In this document: positions 58,685-64,000 of the stretch, piece after piece | Position numbering within the stretch: position 1 is the first letter of the stretch | How the letters are laid out: the number at the start of each line of letters is the position of its first letter | From: UBA7672 sp040398465 | GTDB lineage: Bacteria; Pseudomonadota; Alphaproteobacteria; Caulobacterales; Hyphomonadaceae | Assembly: GCA_040398465.1 (NCBI GenBank) | Contig: JBBAUA010000015.1 | Coordinates: forward strand, 1-64,000 | Length of the DNA stretch: 64,000 nucleotides | Reading direction: 5' to 3' | Notes under the pieces: generated by a model | The model's database searches: none | Told to the model about the DNA's origin: nothing | Seen by the model: only the letters and a program-made list of their open reading frames with translations | Position numbers and translations under genes: made by a program

Positions 58685-59126
58685 CGTCCTCGATCAGCTT
58701 GTTGAAGCGGTAGGACAGGCCGACCATGCGCAGGACGGCGGCGACAACTTCGGCGCCCTTGTTCTTCTGCTTGCGGTCGGCGCGGATGCGTGCCTGGGTT
58801 TCATTCTCGCAGGTGAGGACGCCGAAGCCGAGCGGCACGCCGGAGATCGACAGCTCCATCAGGCCGCGCGCGACATGATTGGTGATGAGGTCGTAGTGGC
58901 TGGTCTCGCCGCGCAGGACGCAGCCCAGCGCAACGAAGCCATCCCATTCGCCGGTGCCGGCGGCCATGGCGATGGCGGCGGGAATTTCGAAGGCGCCGGG
59001 GACTTCGAGGAATTCATAGGTCGCGCCGACCTTCTCGAGGCCCTCGACGACGCCCGCCTCCAGCTCCGCCGAGATATGCGCGTAGTAGCGCGACGTCACG
59101 ATCAGGATGCGGGGGGCGTTGGCCAT
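58674..59126 (-). CDS. ribH: 6,7-dimethyl-8-ribityllumazine synthase
   Basis: A 150-residue enzyme that condenses 5-amino-6-ribitylaminouracil with 3,4-dihydroxy-2-butanone-4-phosphate. The active site is seen in ILIVTSRYYAHISAELEAGV, VPGAFEIPAAIAM, VALGCVLRGETSHYDLI with the catalytic His, and PLGFGVLTCENETQARIRA. It lies one base after ribBA and overlaps nusB. Confidence 0.96.
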   Translation of the reverse strand: MANAPRILIVTSRYYAHISAELEAGVVEGLEKVGATYEFLEVPGAFEIPAAIAMAAGTGEWDGFVALGCVLRGETSHYDLITNHVARGLMELSISGVPLGFGVLTCENETQARIRADRKQKNKGAEVVAAVLRMVGLSYRFNKLIEDGDE

Positions 59127-59127
59127 C

Positions 59128-60267
59128 TCAGTCTCCGTCGATGCGGCGCCAGCCCTCGACCGTCAGGCCGTATCCGTCAAGGCCCGGCAGGACGTTGGGG
59201 CGGGTATTGCTCATCAGGACCATGCGCCGGACGCCAAGATCCTTCAGAATCTGAGCGCCGACGCCGTATTCGCGCAACGGGTGAGCGGCGTCGCCTGACG
59301 GCTGAACATCCTGTCCGCCGAGGGCCCGGGCGATTTCCTCGCCCATGCCCATACGGACGAACACCGCCACGCCGGGCTCTTCCGATGCCGACAGCTTCTC
59401 CATGGCGCGGCGGACGAGTCCCTCACGCTTTCCGGCTTCCCCGAGGAAATCGGAGAGGAAGTCGACGCGGTGGACGCGCACCAGCGCGGGCTGGTCACCC
59501 TGGATGCGGCCCTTCACCAAAGCGATGTGTTCGGCGCCGTCGAGCGTGTTGCGGAACACGATGATGCGGAACTTGCCGCCCCACGCGCTTTCGAAGTCGC
59601 TCTCGATGCGGCGCTCGAGGAAGCGGTCATGGCGGCGGCGCCAGGCGATGAGGTCTGCGATCGTTCCGATCTTGAGGCCGTGCAACTGGGCGAAGGTCAC
59701 CAGCTCCGGCAGGCGCGCCATCGTGCCGTCGTCGTTCATGATCTCGCAGATGACGGCTGCGGGATAGAGCCCGGCAAGGCGCGAGATGTCGACGCTGGCT
59801 TCGGTGTGGCCGGCGCGGACGAGGACGCCGCCTTCGCGCGCGACGAGCGGGAAGACGTGGCCTGGCGAGACGATGTCCTGCGCACCCTTGGTCGGGTCGA
59901 TGGCGACGGCGATGGTGTGGGCGCGGTCGTGCGCCGAGATACCGGTGGTGACGCCTTCGCGCGCCTCGATGGATACGGTGAAGGCGGTCTTCATGCTCTC
60001 GCGGTTCTCGCGCGCCATCATGTCGAGATCGAGCGTGCGGGCGCGGTCGCGCGTCACTGACAGGCAGATCAGGCCGCGGCCGTGCTTGGCCATGAAGTTG
60101 ACTTGCGCGGGCGTGGCGAACTGCGCCGGAATGATGAGGTCGCCTTCGTTCTCGCGATCCTCAGCGTCGACCAGGATATACATCCGGCCGTTACGGGCTT
60201 CCTCGACGATCTCCTCGATCGGCGAGATGGCGGCGGAGAAATCGTACTTTTCCACGTGGTCTTTCAT
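59128..60267 (-). CDS. ribB: 3,4-dihydroxy-2-butanone-4-phosphate synthase with degenerate GTP cyclohydrolase II domain
   Basis: A 379-residue two-domain protein. The RibB half (~1-215) is intact: YILVDAEDRENEGDLIIPA, GRGLICLSVT, GVTTGISAHDRAHTIAVA, RAGHTEASVDISRLAGLYPAAVICEIMNDDGTMA. The RibA-like half (~216-379) keeps the fold (ALVRVHRVDFLSDFLGE, LREYGVGAQILKDLGVRRMVLMSNT) but lacks the zinc-binding C-x10-C-x-C and has no cysteine at all, so it should not act as GTP cyclohydrolase II. This is the RibBX-type arrangement described in proteobacteria. A separate ribA should exist elsewhere. Confidence 0.92.
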   Translation of the reverse strand: MKDHVEKYDFSAAISPIEEIVEEARNGRMYILVDAEDRENEGDLIIPAQFATPAQVNFMAKHGRGLICLSVTRDRARTLDLDMMARENRESMKTAFTVSIEAREGVTTGISAHDRAHTIAVAIDPTKGAQDIVSPGHVFPLVAREGGVLVRAGHTEASVDISRLAGLYPAAVICEIMNDDGTMARLPELVTFAQLHGLKIGTIADLIAWRRRHDRFLERRIESDFESAWGGKFRIIVFRNTLDGAEHIALVKGRIQGDQPALVRVHRVDFLSDFLGEAGKREGLVRRAMEKLSASEEPGVAVFVRMGMGEEIARALGGQDVQPSGDAAHPLREYGVGAQILKDLGVRRMVLMSNTRPNVLPGLDGYGLTVEGWRRIDGD

Positions 60268-60276
60268 CGTTCTACC

Positions 60277-60909
60277 TTAGTCGCCGGGCGATTGGCGCCA
60301 TTCAAGTATGCGGGCCACATAACGGGCCAGCATGTCCACTTCCAGATTGACGCGGTCGCCTGCGGCGAGAGCGCCAAGGGTCGTAACCTGCCATGTATGC
60401 GGAATGATCGCGACTTCGAACCAGTCCGACCCCTCGCTTCGCCCCACAGCCGACACGGTCAAGGAGACGCCATCGACGGTGATCGAGCCTTTTTCGGCCA
60501 GGAATTTCGCCAGCGCCTCTGCGATCTCGATACGGATGCGGCGGCTGTCGCCGTCGGGCGTGACAGAGCGGACGCGGCCGAGGCCGTCGACATGGCCATA
60601 GACGAGATGGCCGCCCAGCTCGTCGCCGAGCTTGAGCGACAGTTCAAGATTGACCTCCCCGCCGACCTTCCAGCTTCCAAGTGTCGTGCGGGACAGGGTT
60701 TCGGGGATGGCTTCGACCGTCCACCACGAGCCATCCCTGGGGGTAGCGCCAAACTCGACGACGGTCAGGCAGACGCCGGAATGTTCGATCGAGGCGCCCA
60801 TCTGGATGGACGAAGCCGGATAGCGGCTTTCGACACGGACGCGGCGAATGCCGTTCGCGTCCTCAATGGAGGTCACGCGGCCAATGTCGGTGACGAGTCC
60901 GGTGAACAT
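60277..60909 (-). CDS. ribE: Riboflavin synthase, alpha subunit type
   Basis: A 210-residue enzyme that dismutates lumazine to riboflavin. Two lumazine-binding repeats are visible: MFTGLVTDIGRV...ASIEHSGVCLTVVEFG (first ~95 residues) and GGHLVYGHVDGLGRVRS...GSITVDGVSLTVSAVG (residues ~95-190). It sits between the reductase-only ribD (1-base gap) and ribBA (9-base gap) in the riboflavin operon. Confidence 0.95.
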   Translation of the reverse strand: MFTGLVTDIGRVTSIEDANGIRRVRVESRYPASSIQMGASIEHSGVCLTVVEFGATPRDGSWWTVEAIPETLSRTTLGSWKVGGEVNLELSLKLGDELGGHLVYGHVDGLGRVRSVTPDGDSRRIRIEIAEALAKFLAEKGSITVDGVSLTVSAVGRSEGSDWFEVAIIPHTWQVTTLGALAAGDRVNLEVDMLARYVARILEWRQSPGD

Positions 60910-60910
60910 C

Positions 60911-61600
60911 TCAGGCTTTCCGCTCGTAGCTTTCCCAGAGGTCGGCGCCGACCTCCTTCACACTGATGCGCTGATAGTTGGGCGCTGCGCCGAGCTTCTC
61001 CAAGCCCAGGCCGCCGAGGCATGGGCGCGCATCGCCGCCGAGCACGATGGGGGCGCGGAACCACTCGATGCGGTCGACCACGCCGGCGCGCATGAAGGAC
61101 GCAGCAAGTTGGCCGCCGCCTTCGACCATCAGGGATACGACGCGTGCGCGCGTGGCGGCTTCAAGGATGCCCGAGATGGCGAGATGGCCGGTCGCGAGGT
61201 CGGGCGGCGTCATCCAGTATTGCAGGCCGCGTGTCGACGGCCAGCCGAGTGCGTCGAGGTCGGTGGTTTCAAGCGTGGCGATGGCGACGGGGCCGAGGGA
61301 GACCGTGCGGAAGATCTTCGCGTTCGGAGACAGGCGGCCGCGGCCGTCGGCGACGATGCGCAGGGGCTGCTTCTCCGGCATGGGGTCGAGGCGCGCGGTC
61401 AGTTCGGGGTCATCGGCGAGGACGGTTTCCGATCCGACGATGATGGCGTCGTGAGCGGCGCGCAGCTTGTGCGCTTCGAGGCGGGCTTCGGCGCCGGTGA
61501 TCCACTTGCTCTCGCCGTTCGCCAGCGCGATGCGGCCGTCGAGCGAGGTGGCGAGCTTCAGCGTGATGGCAGGCCGGGCCGTGTGAGCGCCGGCGCTCAT
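60911..61600 (-). CDS. ribD: RibD reductase domain protein, deaminase domain absent
   Basis: A 229-residue protein from the ATG at 61600, which overlaps the nrdR stop (ATGA). It has only the C-terminal reductase domain of RibD: PAITLKLATSLDGRIALANGESKWITGAEARLEAHKLRAAHDAIIVGSETVLADDPELTAR covers its first part, with VEGGGQLAASFMRAGVVDRIEWFRAPIVLG near the end. The usual N-terminal CDA-like deaminase (~145 residues, HAE and PCxxxxxxPPC zinc motifs) is missing; an open frame upstream is only the antisense shadow of nrdR. It should reduce the ribosylamino group to ribitylamino; the deaminase must be encoded elsewhere. Confidence 0.88.
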   Translation of the reverse strand: MSAGAHTARPAITLKLATSLDGRIALANGESKWITGAEARLEAHKLRAAHDAIIVGSETVLADDPELTARLDPMPEKQPLRIVADGRGRLSPNAKIFRTVSLGPVAIATLETTDLDALGWPSTRGLQYWMTPPDLATGHLAISGILEAATRARVVSLMVEGGGQLAASFMRAGVVDRIEWFRAPIVLGGDARPCLGGLGLEKLGAAPNYQRISVKEVGADLWESYERKA

Positions 61601-62070
61601 TCCTTCACTTCGCCTTCGTCGTCGCGGCTCTGGGAGGCGATGAAGCCGGCGAAGTCGGCGGGCGTCTTGAAGTCCTTGTAGACTGACGCGTAGCGGATGA
61701 AGCCGACCGGATCGAGCGTGGAGAGGGATTCCATCACCATCTCGCCGATGTCGGAGGTCTTGATCTCGGTCTCGCCCATGTTTTCGAGCTGGCGGACAAT
61801 GCCGGAGATCATGTGGTCGAGCTGGTCTTCGCTGACGGGGCGTTTCTGCAGCGCGACCTTGAGTGAGCGACGCAGCTTGTCGCGCTCGAACACGGCCTTG
61901 CGGCCATCGCGCTTGACGACGATGAGGTCGCGCAGCTGCACGCGTTCGAATGTGGTGAAGCGTCCGCCGCAATTGTTGCAGCCGCGCCGGCGCCGGACAG
62001 CCGCGTCTTCCTCGGCGGGCCGCGAGTCTTTGACTACCGAGTCAGCCGTGCCGCAGTACGGACAGCGCAA
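61597..62070 (-). CDS. nrdR: Transcriptional repressor NrdR
   Basis: A 157-residue regulator of ribonucleotide reductase genes. The zinc ribbon is MRCPYCGTADSVVKDSRPAEEDAAVRRRRGCNNCGGRFTTFE (CxxC-CxxC), and the ATP-cone follows (VVKRDGRKAVFERDKLRRSLKVALQKRPV, with nucleotides as effectors). It lies 14 bases after glyA and overlaps the next gene by four, the standard glyA-nrdR-rib order. Confidence 0.96.
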   Translation of the reverse strand: MRCPYCGTADSVVKDSRPAEEDAAVRRRRGCNNCGGRFTTFERVQLRDLIVVKRDGRKAVFERDKLRRSLKVALQKRPVSEDQLDHMISGIVRQLENMGETEIKTSDIGEMVMESLSTLDPVGFIRYASVYKDFKTPADFAGFIASQSRDDEGEVKE

Positions 62071-62084
62071 GCATCACCCCCGGA

Positions 62085-63383
62085 TCAGCCCCATGGGCCA
62101 GAATATATGGGGAAGCGGGCGGTCAGCGCCTTCACTTCCTCGCGAACTTTGGTTTCGATTGCCGACGTGTCGCCGCCCTTCGCGAGGGCGTCGACGACTT
62201 CGATCATCCAGGCGCCAACCTTTTTGAATTCGTCCTTGCCGAAGCCGCGTGTGGTGGCGGCGGGCGAGCCGACGCGGACCCCCGAGGTGACCATGGGCTT
62301 TTCCGGATCGGACGGCACGCCGTTCTTGTTGCAGGTGATGTAGGCGCGCTCGAGCGCCTTCTCGGTGTCGTTGCCCTTCACGCCTTTCGGGCGGAGGTCG
62401 ACCAGCATCAGGTGCGTGTCAGTGCCGCCGGAGACAATGTCGAGGCCGCCGGCCTTCAGCGTCTGGGCCAGCACGTTGGCGTTGTCGATGACCGCTTGCG
62501 CGTAGGCCTTGAAGTTGGGCTTCAGCGCTTCGCCGAAGGCGACGGCTTTACCTGCGATGACGTGCATCAGCGGTCCGCCCTGGATACCGGGGAATACGGC
62601 GGAGTTCACCTTCTTCGCGATGTCGGCGTCGTTGGTCAGCACCATGCCGCCACGCGGGCCGCGCAGGGTCTTGTGCGTGGTGGTCGTCACAACATGCGCA
62701 TGACCCAGCGGGCTGGGGATCAGGCCTGCCGCAACGAGGCCGGCGAAGTGAGCCATGTCGACCATGAAGATCGCGCCGACTTCGTCCGCGATCTGGCGGA
62801 AGGCAGCGAAGTCGATGGTGCGCGAATAGGCGGAGCCGCCGGCTATGATGATCCTGGGCGAGGTCGCTTTCGCGGTCTTGCGGACTTCGTCGAGGTCGAT
62901 GCGGCCGTCCTGGAGGCGGACGCCGTAGGAATGCGCCTGGAACCATTTGCCGGACTGGTTGGCTTTCGCGCCGTGGGTCAGGTGACCGCCGGCGTCGAGG
63001 CTCATGCCGAGGATTGGGTCGCCGGGCTTGATCAGGGCGGTGAAGACGGCCTGGTTGGCCTGGCTGCCGGAGGACGGCTGGACGTTGGCGAACTCGCAGC
63101 CGAACAGCTGCTTGGCGCGGTCGATGGCGAGGGTTTCGACTTCGTCCACAAACTCGCAGCCGCCATAGTAACGCTTGCCCGGGTAACCTTCGGCGTACTT
63201 GTTGGTCAGGATCGAGCCCTGGGCCTGGAGGACGGCGCGGGAAACGATGTTCTCGGACGCGATAAGCTCGATTTCGTGAGCCTGGCGGCCGAGTTCTTCA
63301 CCAATCCATTTGGCGATTACGGGGTCGGTTTCCGCAAGGCCGATAGCGAAAAACCCTTCTCTAAGGGTGCTCGACTGGCTCAT
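62085..63383 (-). CDS. glyA: Serine hydroxymethyltransferase
   Basis: A 432-residue PLP enzyme from the ATG at 63383 (MSQSSTLREGFFAIGL); an upstream frame to 63449 is less typical. It converts serine and tetrahydrofolate to glycine and methylene-tetrahydrofolate. Landmarks are ELIASENIVSRAVLQAQGSILTNKYAEGYPGKRYYGGCEFVDEVE (start region), the PLP-Lys motif VTTTTHKTLRGPRGGMVLTND, and SGVRVGSPAATTRGFG. It heads the glyA-nrdR-rib-nusB-thiL operon. Confidence 0.97.
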   Translation of the reverse strand: MSQSSTLREGFFAIGLAETDPVIAKWIGEELGRQAHEIELIASENIVSRAVLQAQGSILTNKYAEGYPGKRYYGGCEFVDEVETLAIDRAKQLFGCEFANVQPSSGSQANQAVFTALIKPGDPILGMSLDAGGHLTHGAKANQSGKWFQAHSYGVRLQDGRIDLDEVRKTAKATSPRIIIAGGSAYSRTIDFAAFRQIADEVGAIFMVDMAHFAGLVAAGLIPSPLGHAHVVTTTTHKTLRGPRGGMVLTNDADIAKKVNSAVFPGIQGGPLMHVIAGKAVAFGEALKPNFKAYAQAVIDNANVLAQTLKAGGLDIVSGGTDTHLMLVDLRPKGVKGNDTEKALERAYITCNKNGVPSDPEKPMVTSGVRVGSPAATTRGFGKDEFKKVGAWMIEVVDALAKGGDTSAIETKVREEVKALTARFPIYSGPWG

Positions 63384-63610
63384 CGGCGCGACTCCACGGG
63401 GTTTGGGACGGGATGACCGGGCGATACGGGCTCGCCCCTCGGTTGGCAAGTCCGGCCGCCTTCTGGCGTCGTCCTCGGTAACACTTTAGGCCCCTGATCG
63501 ATTGGAATCAGACTTCCCGGTTAAGGTCGTAGTCAGGGAGTTGATTGTTTCCTGCCTTGACTTGGCCCCGGATACGTTTTGCGGCGTAGAGGGGCGGCTG
63601 GGGTAGTACA

Positions 63611-64000
63611 ATGCAAGACGAAACCGGTAATCCGTCTCCTCAGGACGAACAATTGCTCCGTATGACTTCGGACATTGTGGCGTCGTTCGTATCCAACAAC
63701 CCCGTCACGACGGAAACTCTTCCTGACGTCATACGGTCTGTTTACCGGACGATTTCGTCGTTGTCGGGGCCCGGCGTGGTTCGGGCCGAGGGGCGGCTGA
63801 AGCCTGCCGTGCCGATCTCGAAATCAGTGACGAATGACCACATCTTCTGCCTCGAGGACGGCAGGAAGCTGAAGATGCTGAAGCGGTATCTTCGCTCGAA
63901 ATACGATATAAGCCCGGACGAGTATCGCCGCCGCTGGGGCTTGCCGGCCGACTATCCGATGGTGGCGCCGAGCTATACCGAGCGACGGTCGGAATTCGCG
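63611..64000 (+). CDS. MucR/Ros-family transcriptional regulator (partial)
   Basis: The first ~130 residues of a MucR/Ros regulator; the end lies beyond the window. The pattern LRMTSDIVASFVSNNPV..ETLPDVIRSVYRTI, then PAVPISKSVTNDHIFCLEDGRKLKMLKRYLRSKYDISPDEYRRRWGLPADYPMVAPSYTERRSEFA (positions 63-130) is diagnostic: a zinc-finger-like C-D-x-K-x-L-x-RH region and the conserved YR.RWGLP..YPMVAP..S. MucR regulates exopolysaccharide, motility and cell-cycle genes in alphaproteobacteria. The zinc Cys is FCLEDG. It is divergent from glyA (228-base interval with no other gene). Confidence 0.93.
   Translation, partial: MQDETGNPSPQDEQLLRMTSDIVASFVSNNPVTTETLPDVIRSVYRTISSLSGPGVVRAEGRLKPAVPISKSVTNDHIFCLEDGRKLKMLKRYLRSKYDISPDEYRRRWGLPADYPMVAPSYTERRSEFA

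Noticed and set aside
60911..61972. A 353-codon frame that could make RibD longer at its N-terminus
   Set aside because: The extra ~120 residues are antisense to nrdR, are extremely Arg/His-rich, and contain no HAE or PCxxxxxxPPC deaminase motif.
1..64000. CRISPR arrays, rRNA genes, riboswitches such as FMN or TPP, and prophage modules
   Set aside because: No regular spaced repeats, no rRNA sequence, no FMN or TPP consensus upstream of ribE, ribH or thiL, and no phage structural genes were seen.

Overview
The window looks like chromosomal DNA from a high-GC alphaproteobacterium related to Caulobacterales/Hyphomonadaceae. Pointers are an adjacent divK-pleD pair, a PetP/PetR-like MarR/response-regulator pair followed by a histidine kinase, the block CBP3 chaperone-plsX-fabH-ihf-merR, the block glyA-nrdR-rib genes-nusB-thiL, a MucR/Ros regulator, and a DinB with an N-terminal zinc ribbon. 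This placement is inferred from gene content; no 16S rRNA gene is present.

Region 1 (1-7.9 kb) is accessory DNA. It holds two TonB-dependent receptors on the minus strand (the first runs off the left edge). Between them lie a decayed IS3-family element and a tyrosine recombinase that has lost its catalytic C-terminus. A truncated P4-type integrase N-terminus follows, next to the 3' end of guaA, a known island insertion hotspot. The tract reads as the eroded right end of a genomic island.

Region 2 (7.9-24 kb) is mostly housekeeping: guaA, an RsmB-like RNA methyltransferase, a DUF3088 protein, a tandem-TIR protein, a MAPEG protein, guaB, a beta-phosphoglucomutase-like HAD, rlmE-ppx, hspQ, a tyrosine phosphatase, an M23 lipoprotein, DUF2093, pleD-divK and dinB.

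Region 3 (24-46 kb) holds small metabolic operons. These include ridA, a glycerophosphodiesterase, a GNAT/FemAB-like protein and a HIT protein; a two-domain GT4 glycosyltransferase with a GH130 enzyme; ilvE; MarR-regulator-kinase; proC; ubiK; lgt-midA-pgeF; a small gene plus a degenerate zinc-ribbon gene behind a strongly structured leader; terC; prs; a Kef-type antiporter; a ModE-like regulator; and an aminotransferase/omega-amidase pair.

Region 4 (46-52 kb) has a small polysaccharide cluster (O-antigen-ligase-like protein, GT2, convergent GH16), then a PQQ-dependent dehydrogenase with a cytochrome c domain, then tRNA-Pro(GGG) and tRNA-Val(TAC).

Region 5 (52-64 kb) is the conserved lipid, cofactor and riboflavin block, almost all on the minus strand, followed by the start of mucR. 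Two riboflavin genes are unusual: ribD codes only for the reductase domain, and the GTP-cyclohydrolase half of RibBA lacks its zinc cysteines.

No CRISPR array, prophage or clear defence island was found. The best candidates for something under-described are the tandem-TIR protein, the three-hairpin leader with its two small genes near 38.9 kb, the GT4-toroid/GH130 pair, and the reductase-only RibD.
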